From: Streptosporangium subroseum | GTDB lineage: Bacteria > Actinomycetota > Actinomycetes > Streptosporangiales > Streptosporangiaceae | Direction: 5' to 3' | DNA length: 64,000 nt | Assembly: GCF_900188345.1 (NCBI RefSeq) | Contig: NZ_FZOD01000036.1 | Coordinates: 1-64,000, forward strand | Shown here: piece after piece, positions 51,704 through 59,952 of the stretch | How the letters are laid out: every line of letters begins with the position of its first letter | Position numbering within the stretch: position 1 is the stretch's first letter | Notes under the pieces: model-generated | Database searches by the model: none | Told to the model about the DNA's origin: nothing | The model's input: the letters and a program-made list of their open reading frames with translations, nothing else | Position numbers and translations under genes: made by a program

Positions 51704-51852
51704 CGTACGGTCGGGCTCGGGTGGCGTAGGGCGGGCCCGCCGGTTGTGCGATCGGGCTCGGGTGACGTGAGGCGAGGTCGCCGATCGTACGGTCGGGCTC
51801 GGATGGCACAGGGCGAGCCCGTCGGCCGTGCGGTCGGGCTCAGGTGGCGTCG
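51704..51852. repeat. Degenerate tandem repeat, four units of about 41 bp
   Basis: Units: GTACGGTCGGGCTCGGGTGG, then CGTAGGGCGGGCCCGCCG. The last unit (GTGCGGTCGGGCTCAGGTGG) spans the stop codon of the 2OG-oxygenase gene at 51840-51842. The array lies between two genes of the same operon. Confidence 0.8.
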
Positions 51853-52598
51853 TGGAAGACGAGCCCGAGGGTGTGCCTGATTCCGGAACGGATCGCGGAC
51901 ACCCCGTGCCGAACGGGAGAGGCGGACCAGCCGCGCTTGGACGGCACGGGCCGGTCGCGGGTGGTGAAGATCAGGCCGTGTCCCTGCGGGATGAGGGTGG
52001 CCGTCCCCCGGGACTGGGCCCTGGGACGCTGTTCGACCAGCAGGAACTCGCCGCCCGTGTGGTCCTCGCCCGGAGCGTTCAGGTTGATCACGACCTGGAG
52101 AGGGAACACCTTCTCGCCGAAGACGTCCCGGTGCAGGGCGTTCCAGTCGCCCGCTCCGTAGCGCAGCATGATCGGCGAGGGCCGCCCCTGGCCGGCCTCG
52201 TGACAGATCGTGAGCCACTCCTCCAGGGTGTCTGGCCATTCGGCCTCGCGGCCGAGCTTGTCGTACCAGTCGCGGGCGATGGGCAGCAGCCGTGGATACA
52301 GCTCCTGGCGCAGCCTCTGGACGGGCTCGGGGAAGGGATGGTCGAAGTAGCGGTACTGGCCGCTGCCGAACCGGTAGCGCCCCATGTCGACCGTGGAGCG
52401 GAACCGGTCGGTCTCGTCGTACAGGCCGGCCAGGTCGGCGCATTCGGCGGGCGTGAGCAGCCGCGGCAGCAGGGCGCACCCGTACTCGTTGATCTCGCCG
52501 GTCACCGCCTGCCAGTCGGCTGAGGCGACCCGGCGGGCGAACACGTCCTCGCCGGGTTCGGTGGCGGTCTTCCTCTTCGCGGTCGTGGTGACGGTCAT
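51840..52598 (-). CDS. 2OG-Fe(II) oxygenase of the alkylation-repair operon
   Basis: 252 aa from the ATG at 52598. Facial-triad residues are in NALHRDVFGE (HxD) and the distal His/Arg block VRHGVSAIRSGIRHTLG; VFPLQVVINLNAPGEDHTGG is the double-stranded helix core. It is not AlkB: it lacks RxNxTxR and is longer at the N-terminus. Its start overlaps the upstream methyltransferase by 4 bp. A dealkylation or modification role in DNA repair is inferred from the operon. Confidence 0.85.
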   Translation of the reverse strand: MTVTTTAKRKTATEPGEDVFARRVASADWQAVTGEINEYGCALLPRLLTPAECADLAGLYDETDRFRSTVDMGRYRFGSGQYRYFDHPFPEPVQRLRQELYPRLLPIARDWYDKLGREAEWPDTLEEWLTICHEAGQGRPSPIMLRYGAGDWNALHRDVFGEKVFPLQVVINLNAPGEDHTGGEFLLVEQRPRAQSRGTATLIPQGHGLIFTTRDRPVPSKRGWSASPVRHGVSAIRSGIRHTLGLVFHDAT

Positions 52599-53212
52599 GC
52601 CACTGCCTCCAGGGTCAACAGGGTGTGCTTGGCGTCGGGGCCGCCGGCATAGCCCCCGACGCTGCCGTCGGAGCGCACCACCCGGTGGCACGGCACGACG
52701 AGGGGCAGCGGGTTGGTGGCGCAGGCGGTGCCCACCGCGCGGACCGCCCGGGGGCTGCCGGAAGCGGCCGCGACCTGGGCGTAGCTCTCGGTGTGGCCGT
52801 AGCCGATGTCACACAGGTGCGTCAGCACCTCGCGCCGGAAACCCTTCGACAGCCGCCAGTCCAGCGGCAGGTCGAACCGGGTCCGCCGGCCGGCGAAGTA
52901 CTCCTCGATCTGCCGGCTCGTCTCGTCCAGGCGGGCCGGGGCGTTCAGGATGCGGGGGCTGATGCTGTCGGCCAGCTGCCGCAGGACGGCGTCGTGGTCC
53001 TGGACGGCGTAGGCGACCTTCACCAGGCCCTGGCCGGTGGCGGCCAGCAGGAGCCTTCCGACGGGTGTGTCCAGCGTGCGGTAGGCGACGTCGAGGATCC
53101 CCTCGCGCTGCGCCTGCTCCACGAGCCGTTCGTGCAGCCGGGCCATCGCGGGGGCGTCCTGGACGGGAAGCGCCGCGAACAGGCGCCCGGTCTGTGGGTC
53201 GGATGCGGTCAT
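52595..53212 (-). CDS. ogt: Methylated-DNA cysteine S-methyltransferase (Ogt-like)
   Basis: 205 aa. The active-site block PLVVPCHRVVRSDGSVGGYA holds the acceptor Cys, and EEYFAGRRTRFDLPLDWR is the usual preceding strand-helix. A helical N-terminal extension of about 40 residues is longer than in minimal Ogt and has no Ada-type zinc Cys set. It transfers methyl from O6-methylguanine to itself. Second gene after the ECF sigma factor, 21 bp downstream. Confidence 0.88.
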   Translation of the reverse strand: MTASDPQTGRLFAALPVQDAPAMARLHERLVEQAQREGILDVAYRTLDTPVGRLLLAATGQGLVKVAYAVQDHDAVLRQLADSISPRILNAPARLDETSRQIEEYFAGRRTRFDLPLDWRLSKGFRREVLTHLCDIGYGHTESYAQVAAASGSPRAVRAVGTACATNPLPLVVPCHRVVRSDGSVGGYAGGPDAKHTLLTLEAVA

Positions 53213-53233
53213 GATCGGGCCACTCCCCTCTAA

Positions 53234-53704
53234 TCAGGCAGGTCTCGGATAGGTGGTGCGCAGGGTCTTGATGCCGTCGGCCGCGGCCCTGCGCGCGGCG
53301 TCCGTACTCCCGCCGCACAGGTCGGCGATCTCCTTGTACGGCAGCCCGGCCAGATAGTGGTAGGCCACCGCCTGGCGTTGGCGGTCGGGCAGCGCCCTGA
53401 GCACCTGCCACAGGTCGCCGTCCCAGTCCTCCGGCCGGCCGGTGCGGCCGGGACGTTCCGGCAGTGTCTCCACCGGGGTGGGCCTGCGGGCGGCGGCCCG
53501 GGTGACGTCGATGGCCTTGCGGTGGGCGATCGTCACCAGCCATGCCTCGACGTTGGCGTCGGGCGGCAGGTCCGGGTAGGCCTTCAGCGCCGAGAGGAAG
53601 GTCTCCGACCAGGCGTCTTCCGCCTCCTGAGGTCCGAGGACGGCCCGGCACACGCGCAGCACCACGGGACCGTAGTCGGTCACGATCTGCTCGAAGGGTT
53701 GCAT
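53234..53704 (-). CDS. ECF sigma factor heading the alkylation-repair operon
   Basis: 156 aa from the ATG at 53704. A GTG two codons upstream (53710) sits exactly where transcription from the proposed promoter would begin, so a leaderless start there is possible. Region 2: VVLRVCRAVLGPQEAEDAWS and ETFLSALKAYPDLP; region 4: LRALPDRQRQAVAYHYLAG and LPYKEIADLCGGSTDAARRA. No anti-sigma gene is adjacent. It probably controls itself and the repair genes. Confidence 0.88.
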   Translation of the reverse strand: MQPFEQIVTDYGPVVLRVCRAVLGPQEAEDAWSETFLSALKAYPDLPPDANVEAWLVTIAHRKAIDVTRAAARRPTPVETLPERPGRTGRPEDWDGDLWQVLRALPDRQRQAVAYHYLAGLPYKEIADLCGGSTDAARRAAADGIKTLRTTYPRPA

Positions 53705-53830
53705 GGTCACATCCTGTAGACGCCCCGGGCTCTCGGAACGTGAGACCGTCACCCGGAGTCGGTCACGATCTCCTCGAAAGGTCGTACGGTCACATCCTGC
53801 GGGCGCCCCGGCCCTCCGAAACATGAGCGT
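53671..53830 (-). repeat. 73-bp tandem duplication of the sigma gene's promoter and first codons
   Basis: Copy A (53672-53744) covers the promoter and start of the sigma gene. Copy B (53755-53827) lies just upstream and repeats the same order with about 80% identity, including a fossil reading VTVRPFEEIVTDS against the real VTMQPFEQIVTDY. The -10 of copy B is eroded (CGCCCG for CGTCTA). Confidence 0.85.
53717..53744 (-). promoter_or_regulatory. Candidate ECF promoter of the sigma operon
   Basis: Minus strand: CTCACGTT (53744-53737), 14 bases, CGTCTA (53722-53717). The same elements with the same 14-base spacing stand before the second methyltransferase gene. CGTC-type -10 hexamers are classic for ECF sigma factors. 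Confidence 0.65.
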
Positions 53831-53868
53831 TCCGGGCACGCCCGCCCCCTGAAACGCGAGGCCGCCGC

Positions 53869-54369
53869 TCAGAACAGCCTCGCCGCCTTCTGCTCGGCCG
53901 GCTCCTCCAGCTCCAGCAGGAACCGCTTGCGGTCCAGCCCTCCGGCATAACCGGTCAGGCTGCCGTCCGCGCCCACCACCCGGTGGCACGGCACGATCAC
54001 GGACAGTGGGTTGCGGGCGTTGGCGGCGCCGACCGCCTGCGCCAGCGACACATTGCCCAGCTGTCGTGCCAGGTCTCCGTAGGTGCGGGTCTCGCCGAAG
54101 GGGATCTCCCTCAGCAGCTTCCACACCTGCTGCTGGAACTCGTCCCCCTGAGGCGCCAGCGGCAGCTCGAAGTGGGTCCGCTCACCGGCGAAGTACTCGC
54201 CCAGCTGGCGGCGGACCTCCGCAAAGCCCGACTCGCTGTAGGTGCCTCGCTCCCCGGGCTTGGGGCCGCGACGGTGCCGTTCGAAGTACAGCCCGCTCAG
54301 CACGCCGTCCTCGGCGACCGCGATCAGGTCGCCCAGCGGCGATGGGATGACGGTGTGGGTTCTGGCCAT
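53869..54369 (-). CDS. ogt: Methylated-DNA cysteine S-methyltransferase (second, short Ogt/MGMT)
   Basis: 166 aa from the ATG at 54369 with a GGAAGGAC site. SVIVPCHRVVGADGSLTGYA holds the acceptor Cys; LGEYFAGERTHFELPLAPQG and VWKLLREIPFGETRTYGDLA are standard MGMT blocks. It is the minimal catalytic form, unlike the longer Ogt-like protein in the sigma operon. It has its own copy of the ECF-type promoter. Its leader (GGACAAAACGAT) resembles that of the unknown gene at 51678 (GGATAAAACGAT). Confidence 0.9.
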   Translation of the reverse strand: MARTHTVIPSPLGDLIAVAEDGVLSGLYFERHRRGPKPGERGTYSESGFAEVRRQLGEYFAGERTHFELPLAPQGDEFQQQVWKLLREIPFGETRTYGDLARQLGNVSLAQAVGAANARNPLSVIVPCHRVVGADGSLTGYAGGLDRKRFLLELEEPAEQKAARLF

Positions 54370-54426
54370 GATCGTTTTGTCCTTCCCGGAGCGGTGGGAC
54401 CACCGATGCGGTCCTCTCATACCCTG

Positions 54427-54454
54427 AAGACGGCCGGGGGCCGGAAAACGTGAG
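54427..54454 (-). promoter_or_regulatory. Candidate ECF promoter of the second methyltransferase gene, in a 318-bp gene-free stretch
   Basis: Minus strand: CTCACGTT (54454-54447), 14 bases, CGTCTT (54432-54427), then CAGGGTATGA. It matches the sigma-gene promoter in sequence and spacing. The gap 54370-54687 otherwise holds no gene I can support; its right end must include the ArsR-type gene's promoter. Confidence 0.65.
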
Positions 54455-54687
54455 ATTACGCCGCGCGCACCGTCGGCTCGGTCCGTGTGATCGGGCCCCT
54501 GCCGGGGAAACCGGTGTGACCGGCTCACCGCCGGGGAATCGGTCGGGACGCCGCCCGCACCTGGTTCGGGCACCGGCGCGATCACTCATGCCACGGTGTC
54601 TCCCTGCTGCGGGGCGGTTCGATACCCCGATGTTGTCCCCAGAACACTTCGATGACCGTCGAATCGAGGCGGGTCTAGCCTGGTCCT

Positions 54688-55485
54688 ATGAGACAGCAGC
54701 CAACCGGATCCGCGCCGCTCCAGGCCGTGGCCGGCGGAGACACCGACATCGCCGCGATCGGCGCGCTGGTCGCCGACCCGGGACGCTGCCGGATCCTGCT
54801 CGCTCTCGACGACGGCCGGGCCCTGCCCGCCACCCGGCTGGCCGCCGAAGCCGGGGTCAGCGCCGCCACTGCCAGCAGCCACCTGGGCAAGCTGACAAAC
54901 GCGGGACTGCTGGCGGTCGAGGCCCATGGACGCCACCGCTACTACCGCCTGGCCGGACCCGCCGTCGCACAGCTCATCGAGGCGCTGCAGCAGCTCGCAC
55001 CCGCCGTGCCGATCCGCTCCCTGCGCCAGGGCACCCGAGCTCAGGCACTGCGCCGGGCCCGCACCTGCTACGACCACCTCGCCGGACGGCTCGGCGTCGA
55101 ACTCATGTCCGCGATGATCGAACGCGGCCACCTGACCGGCGGCGACGGCGCGTTCGACCCCTCGCGCGCCCATCGGGACCATCGCACCGGCTACGGCCAC
55201 GACGTCGGCTACGCCCTCACCGAGTCCGGCAACGACTTCCTCACCGACTTCGGCCTGCGTATCCCCGCGCGCCGGCGGCTCATCGGCTACTGCGTCGACT
55301 GGAGCGAACAACGCCACCACCTCGCCGGAGCACTGGGGCGCAGCCTGCTCGACCGGTTCACCGAGGCGGACTGGATCCGGCGAACCGAGGCCACCCGTGC
55401 CGTCCACATCACCGAAACCGGCCGGCAGGGACTGCACGACACCTTCGGCATTCGCCTGGAACGGCACGCCGAACCGGTGCCGTGA
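54688..55485 (+). CDS. ArsR-type winged-helix regulator with C-terminal domain
   Basis: 265 aa. Winged helix at about 20-95 (DPGRCRILLALDDGRALPAT, RLAAEAGVSAATASSHLGKL, GRHRYYRLAGPAVAQLIEAL). No Cys metal site is visible in the recognition helix. The C-terminal 150 residues (RARTCYDHLAGRLGVELMSA, RRLIGYCVDWSEQRHHLAGA) are a domain found in a subset of actinobacterial ArsR-like regulators and may bind a small effector. Target unknown. Confidence 0.85.
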   Translation: MRQQPTGSAPLQAVAGGDTDIAAIGALVADPGRCRILLALDDGRALPATRLAAEAGVSAATASSHLGKLTNAGLLAVEAHGRHRYYRLAGPAVAQLIEALQQLAPAVPIRSLRQGTRAQALRRARTCYDHLAGRLGVELMSAMIERGHLTGGDGAFDPSRAHRDHRTGYGHDVGYALTESGNDFLTDFGLRIPARRRLIGYCVDWSEQRHHLAGALGRSLLDRFTEADWIRRTEATRAVHITETGRQGLHDTFGIRLERHAEPVP

Positions 55486-55587
55486 CCGCGCCTCCGATCA
55501 ATGAAGCGGGCAGCCCTGGAGTACGGCACGGTGAGCCTTCATCGTGCCGGGCGCTGTGACCTCACCTCCGTTCAGTGAAGCGGGCAG
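55482..55587. repeat. 32-bp direct repeat at the end of the ArsR-type gene
   Basis: GTGACCGCGCCTCCGATCAA begins copy 1 (55482-55513) and GTGACCTCACCTCCGTTCAG copy 2 (55556-55587); both continue TGAAGCGGGCAG. Copy 1 overlaps the stop codon at 55483-55485. Confidence 0.8.
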
Positions 55588-55606
55588 ATCAAGGAGCACC
55601 GAGCAG

Positions 55607-56377
55607 ATGACTTTCCATGATCTCCATTACGGCGACAGGCCCTTGGTCCTTCCCAACGCCTGGGACGTGCCTTCCGCGCTGGCCTTCCTCGACGCCGGTT
55701 TCGAGGCGATCGGGACGACCAGCTTCGGGGTCGCCGCCGGCCTCGGCCGCCCGGACGGCGGGCGCTCGACGGGGGAGGCGAACCTCTCTCTGGCCCGTCA
55801 GCTGTCGCGGCTTCCGTGTCACGTCAGCGTGGACATCGAAGACGGCTACGCCGACGAACCGGAGCGGGTGGCCGATTACGTCGCCGAGCTCAACGTGGCG
55901 GGCATCAACATCGAGGACAGCTCCGCCGAGAGACTGATCTCACCGGAGGCGCACGCCGCGAAGGTGACGGCGATCAAACGCCGCTGTCCAGACCTGTTCG
56001 TCAACGCCCGGGTCGACACGTACTGGCTTGGCGAGGACGCCACGGTCGGGGCGACGCTCGAACGCGCCGTCCGTTATGTCGAGGCGGGCGCGGACGGGGT
56101 TTTTGTCCCCGGCGCGTCGGAGCCCGCCGTACTGCGCGAGCTGACCGGGAACATCGCGGTTCCGCTGAACGTGCTCGCGATCTCCGCGCTCTCGCTCGGC
56201 GAGCTGGCGGAGCTCGGCGTGCGCCGCGTGAGCACCGGGTCCCTGCCGTACCGTGCGGCGATTCATGCCGCCGCCGAGGTGGCAGGCGCCGTCCGTGACG
56301 GCCGGGCCGTCCCCGCCGCGACGCCGTACCCGGACCTGCAGGCCCGGCTCGTCCGTTACAAGCGGACGGCGGGCTGA
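55607..56377 (+). CDS. Isocitrate lyase/PEP-mutase family protein
   Basis: 256 aa from the ATG at 55607. The ICL/PEPM fold shows in LVLPNAWDVPSALAFLDAGF, the metal-binding VDIEDGYADEPE, GINIEDSS, NARVDTYW and GADGVFVPGASEP. Members cleave or rearrange C-C or C-P bonds of small oxo-acids; this short branch (about 250-260 aa) is usually annotated as PEP phosphonomutase-like with no proven substrate. The preceding ArsR-type gene ends 121 bp upstream. Confidence 0.87.
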   Translation: MTFHDLHYGDRPLVLPNAWDVPSALAFLDAGFEAIGTTSFGVAAGLGRPDGGRSTGEANLSLARQLSRLPCHVSVDIEDGYADEPERVADYVAELNVAGINIEDSSAERLISPEAHAAKVTAIKRRCPDLFVNARVDTYWLGEDATVGATLERAVRYVEAGADGVFVPGASEPAVLRELTGNIAVPLNVLAISALSLGELAELGVRRVSTGSLPYRAAIHAAAEVAGAVRDGRAVPAATPYPDLQARLVRYKRTAG

Positions 56378-56592
56378 TCCGGCCTGTCAGCTGCCCGTGA
56401 ATCATCGGCGTTCAGGTAAAAGAGAGTTCAGGTAAAGGAGCCCAAGTAAAGGAAAGAGGATGCGCAGCGCGTCAACAGCGCACCAGGAGGCCTGACGCTT
56501 GATCTAACTTTGGATACCTGACCATCCGATTCAACTAAAGAGTGATGAATGCTGTCATATGAGGCAACTGCGCGAATCCGAGAGGTCGTCTC

Positions 56593-57633
56593 ATGTCGCA
56601 TCATCTTGACTGTGAGCAGGCTCGCAGGGACTGTCGGCTCGACATCACTGACAATTACGTCTTTCGCGGCGAGACGGGAACCGTCTTCGTCATGGATGTC
56701 AACAGCTCGCTGGCGGGGCCCGGCGCGCAGCGGGGATTCCATCCCGAGGCGCGATACGAGTTCAAGATTCATACGGACGGCACGGCGGCCGAGGACCTCA
56801 CCTACCGGGTGACCTTCGACCCGCCCGACGGGGCGGGTGAGCAGACCTTCACACTTCACGTCCTGACCGGTCCGGACGCACGGGACGACGCGGCGATCGG
56901 CGAGCACCTCGCCGAGGGGCGGACCAACCACCTGGTCTCAGGCCCGGACGGCCTGCGGATGTGGGCCGGACAGGCTCTCGACCCGTTCTACGTCGACCTG
57001 ACGCAGGTCCGCGCGATCAACGCCGCCGTCAAGAACGGTGCCAGGGTCGAACTGCCGGGCTGGGGCCCGAACGCGGCCAAGAACAGTTTTGCCGGCTCGA
57101 CCGTCCACTCGCTCGTGCTGGAGGTCGCCGACCAGGATCCGCGCCTGGGCGCGGACCGGCACATCGGGGTCTGGGTCACCACAAAGCTGGCCACCGACGC
57201 GGGCGGCTGGCGGCAGATCAACCGAGAGGGCCATCCGATGGTCTGGCCGATCTTCCGTCCCGATGACAGTGAGTACGCCGGCGGCGCGAACAAGGTCCAT
57301 CCCGCCGACGAGATGAACGGTGAGAGCGAGCACGTCGCGCGGCTCGTCGCGGGGGTCGTCGCCACGAACGGCACCCTGGACGATCCGGCCGCCTATGGCA
57401 GGGCCGTGGCCCAACATCTGTTCCCCGACGTGCTGCCCTACCGGACGGGCACCCCGGCCGGCTTCGGGTTCGCCGGGCACAACGGGCGTACCCTCGCCGA
57501 CAACGCACCCGAGGTGATGTTCTCCCTCGTCCTGAACTCGGCCATAAGCACCGGTCTCACGCCCGAGCAGTTCGCGGACACGCGGAGCGGCCGGTTCCCG
57601 TACGTGGTGGCGAAGCCGGCCACCGCCGGGTGA
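56593..57633 (+). CDS. DUF4331-family protein
   Basis: 346 aa from the ATG at 56593 with a GAGAGG site. Typical DUF4331 features: LDITDNYVFRG at the start, RYEFKIHTDG, YRVTFDPP, NSFAGSTVHSLVLEV and PGWGPNAAKNSF. No signal peptide. The function of the family is not established. The 215 bp upstream contain three short repeats of (TTCAGGTAAA)GGAG type at about 56409-56455. Confidence 0.82.
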   Translation: MSHHLDCEQARRDCRLDITDNYVFRGETGTVFVMDVNSSLAGPGAQRGFHPEARYEFKIHTDGTAAEDLTYRVTFDPPDGAGEQTFTLHVLTGPDARDDAAIGEHLAEGRTNHLVSGPDGLRMWAGQALDPFYVDLTQVRAINAAVKNGARVELPGWGPNAAKNSFAGSTVHSLVLEVADQDPRLGADRHIGVWVTTKLATDAGGWRQINREGHPMVWPIFRPDDSEYAGGANKVHPADEMNGESEHVARLVAGVVATNGTLDDPAAYGRAVAQHLFPDVLPYRTGTPAGFGFAGHNGRTLADNAPEVMFSLVLNSAISTGLTPEQFADTRSGRFPYVVAKPATAG

Positions 57634-57665
57634 TCCAGCCCGTCGAGGAGGGACAGCTCTTCGAC

Positions 57666-57917
57666 CTACGCATCCGCGTCGCGGGCGACCACCAGATCGC
57701 GGGCGTATTCGATGTCGGTGGCGGTGTAGCTGGGGATACTCCGGTCTAGGTGGCTGAGAAGACCCATGAGGGCCTGCTTCTGCGCCAGGTGCCGCACGGG
57801 GACCTGATCAAGATCCACGCTCATGAGCCAGTCGAACAGGACCACCGCGTCGGCGGTCCATAGATTCAGCACAGTCCTGTCCGTGGCGGCCATTCTCAGG
57901 CCGGGCATTCCGCTCAT
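57666..57917 (-). CDS. Small conserved hypothetical protein
   Basis: 83 aa, helical and acidic (WTADAVVLFDWLMSVDLDQV, AQKQALMGLLSHLDRS). Codon use is native and the length is typical of small actinobacterial proteins often found beside toxin-like genes, but no partner is visible. No function assigned. Confidence 0.6.
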   Translation of the reverse strand: MSGMPGLRMAATDRTVLNLWTADAVVLFDWLMSVDLDQVPVRHLAQKQALMGLLSHLDRSIPSYTATDIEYARDLVVARDADA

Positions 57918-58042
57918 GCGAGCAACTTACTGTGGGACATAGGCGGAGTGATCCGCTTTGTCGACTCCAAGATGCCGGCCGTCGAGAAGCAGGTCCTCCA
58001 CGGCCGGATGGGACATCGAGGAGGGCGCGCTCGCCGGGCGGC

Positions 58043-58354
58043 TCACTGGCTGAGCGCGTCCCACAGGGTGCCGAACTCCTCGGCGGTCAGGGAGTTCAGG
58101 CCGAAGTCGTCCGGGTAGATCGGGCCCTCGGCCAGGAACCCGTGCTCGTCCTCGAGGTGGCTCCACGAATACCGGCGGGCGAGACCGTCCGAGCCCAACT
58201 CGGCGTGCCGGACGGGCCAGTATTCCCCGCCGTCGTCGATGACGGTCTCGAACAGCCACACGTGGCCGTCGTCGTCCACCCCGTGCCAGTACAGGTGAGG
58301 CCTGTCACTCTCATCCAGCATCCGAATCGCGTCTCTGCGACGGTCCTGCAGCAT
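58043..58354 (-). CDS. Small hypothetical protein
   Basis: 103 aa from the ATG at 58354 with a GGGGAG site. Acidic, rich in Trp, His and Asp (LYWHGVDDDGHVWLFETVID, FGTLWDALSQ). No domain recognised. Probably a single-gene unit. The 298 bp between it and the tRNA-Thr gene contain GAGGGCCTG-type short repeats (58440-58510) and no gene. Confidence 0.6.
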   Translation of the reverse strand: MLQDRRRDAIRMLDESDRPHLYWHGVDDDGHVWLFETVIDDGGEYWPVRHAELGSDGLARRYSWSHLEDEHGFLAEGPIYPDDFGLNSLTAEEFGTLWDALSQ

Positions 58355-58652
58355 CGTGGCTCCCCAATATCAACGAGAAGGCACCAGAGTGCCGTACGCG
58401 GTGGCGGCGGTCTTCCCCGGAACGAGGTTTCGGGGGGTCGGGGGCCCGGCCGAGGGCCTGCCTGTGGGGGCCTGTCCGAGAGCTCGTCCGAGGGCCTGTC
58501 AGGCCGCCGTCCGGGGGGCTGATCGTCGGCTTGGCCCGGGGTCTTCCCGCGGCGGACGTGTGGCGATCCGAATGGTCCTCGATTGATTTCGCATCGCACT
58601 CCTGAGCCGTGTATGGTTACACCTGTCCGCAAGGCGAAAGCAACGCGGACAG

Positions 58653-58725
58653 GCCCCCTTAGCTCAGTCGGCAGAGCGTCTCCATGGTAAGGAGAAGGTC
58701 TACGGTTCGATTCCGTAAGGGGGCT
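58653..58725 (+). tRNA. tRNA-Thr (anticodon GGT)
   Basis: 73 nt. Acceptor GCCCCCT/AGGGGGC, anticodon stem TCTCC/GGAGA with loop ATGGTAA giving anticodon GGT, T-arm TACGG TTCGATT CCGTA. CCA is not encoded. It heads a conserved core-gene block. Confidence 0.93.
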
Positions 58726-58734
58726 CAAAGCCTA

Positions 58735-58762
58735 AAGGCCCTGACCATATGGTTGGGGCCTT
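58735..58762 (+). terminator. Terminator after tRNA-Thr
   Basis: AAGGCCC (58735-58741) pairs with GGGCCTT (58756-58762), with an inner ACCATATGGT palindrome extending the stem. A strong hairpin 9 bases after the tRNA. Confidence 0.7.
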
Positions 58763-58929
58763 CGGCTTGGATAGGCCCAAGTGGTCATCCAGAAAATGCT
58801 CGAGGTTCCCGGTGAATGATTGGGCATACTGGGTAAAACTCAGAAGCGATGGCCCTGACCTGCACAAGTACGCAGGCACTCAACGGGTCGGGTATCCTTG
58901 CGGGGTCGGTCGATTTCGTCGGCCCCAAA

Positions 58930-59003
58930 GGCGGAGTAGCTCAGCCAGGCAGAGCAAACGGCTCATAATCGTTGTGTCGCCGGTTCAAGTCCGGCCTCCG
59001 CTA
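58930..59003 (+). tRNA. tRNA-Met (elongator, anticodon CAT)
   Basis: 74 nt. Acceptor GGCGGAG/CTCCGCT, anticodon stem with loop CTCATAA, T-arm GCCGG TTCAAGT CCGGC. GGCGG..GTAGCTCAG at the 5' end is that of actinobacterial elongator tRNA-Met, and a paired first acceptor base (G-T) argues against initiator tRNA. CCA is not encoded. It lies 77 bp before rpmG. Confidence 0.92.
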
Positions 59004-59080
59004 CTACCCTCCCGGGTTCCCCTCACAAGGGACTCCGGCGTGGGTTGTCCACTGTCCCGAACGTAGAAAGGCACTCCCAA

Positions 59081-59245
59081 GTGGCTGCCACCGACGTTAG
59101 GCCCAAGATCACGCTGGCCTGCCAGGAGTGCAAGCACCGCAACTACATCACGCGGAAGAACCGGCGCAACGACCCGGATCGGCTTGAGCTGAAGAAGTAC
59201 TGCCCTAACTGCAAGACGCACCAGGCGCACCGCGAGACCCGCTAA
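59081..59245 (+). CDS. rpmG: 50S ribosomal protein L33
   Basis: 54 aa from the GTG at 59081. Zinc-binding form with CxxC pairs (CQECKHRNYITRKNRR and KYCPNCKTH). Component of the large ribosomal subunit. The order tRNA-Met, rpmG, hadA, hadB is conserved in actinobacteria, upstream of the secE-nusG region. Confidence 0.95.
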   Translation: MAATDVRPKITLACQECKHRNYITRKNRRNDPDRLELKKYCPNCKTHQAHRETR

Positions 59246-59258
59246 GTCTCTGCGAAGC

Positions 59259-59278
59259 CTCCCGCGTCTCCGTGGGAG
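59259..59278 (+). terminator. Terminator after rpmG
   Basis: CTCCCGCG, TCTC loop, CGTGGGAG: an 8-bp stem with one G-T pair, 13 bases past the rpmG stop. The rest of the gap to 59504 probably holds the hadA promoter. Confidence 0.65.
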
Positions 59279-59504
59279 ATGGGTTCTTCAGTAACACTCG
59301 CATACTCAACGTAGACCGGCGTTCTCCTCGAGGGCGCCGGTTTGTCGTATCCGCACAGCATTCCCCTCCGAGCGTTGACCATGGTGGACAGCAGGCGCTC
59401 GAGTGGCCCGGGTTACGGTTTCCTGGTGGCACTCCGGGAGTGTGACCCCGAATATCATTCTGTTACTGTCGGCCTCACCAGCTCGGTATCCGCAAAGGAG
59501 CACG

Positions 59505-59951
59505 ATGGCTCTGAATCGTGATTTTGTCGGGCGGGCGTCCGCGCCTTCCTCGCCCTACGAGGTCAGTCGCGTGAAGATCAAAGAGTTCGCGACGGCGATC
59601 GGCGACAACAACCCGATCTACCGGGACAGGGAGGCCGCCCAGGCCGCCGGTCACCCGGATGTGATCGCGCCGCCCACCTTCCCCATCGCCATCGGCCAGG
59701 ACGCCGGAGCACTTCTGGCCGATCCCGACCTCGGCCTCAACTTCGCCATGGTGGTCCACGGCGAGCAGCGCTTCGAGTACCGGCGGCCCATCCACGCCGG
59801 TGACGTGCTGGTCGGCGTCACGACCGTGACCGACATCCGCAGCGTCGGCCGCAACGAGTTCATCACCGTGAAGAGCGAAGTGTCGACCGTCGAGGGCGAG
59901 CTCGTCTGCACGGCCTACAACACCATCGTCGAGCGTGGAGGGGCGGGCTGA
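59505..59951 (+). CDS. hadA: MaoC-like dehydratase subunit, HadA type
   Basis: 148 aa from the ATG at 59505 with an AAAGGAG site. Hotdog fold with FATAIGDNNPIYRDREAAQA and DVIAPPTFPI, the N-terminal-type MaoC domain without the catalytic Asp-His pair. In HadAB enzymes this subunit shapes the acyl pocket and the partner carries catalysis. The role is beta-hydroxyacyl-ACP dehydration in fatty acid elongation. It ends 1 bp before hadB. Confidence 0.87.
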   Translation: MALNRDFVGRASAPSSPYEVSRVKIKEFATAIGDNNPIYRDREAAQAAGHPDVIAPPTFPIAIGQDAGALLADPDLGLNFAMVVHGEQRFEYRRPIHAGDVLVGVTTVTDIRSVGRNEFITVKSEVSTVEGELVCTAYNTIVERGGAG

Positions 59952-59952
59952 C

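Noticed and set aside
54370..54590. Longer start for the second methyltransferase (238 aa)
   Set aside because: The extension lies over the proposed ECF promoter and has shadow-like composition. The ATG at 54369 has a good ribosome site and gives the minimal MGMT length.
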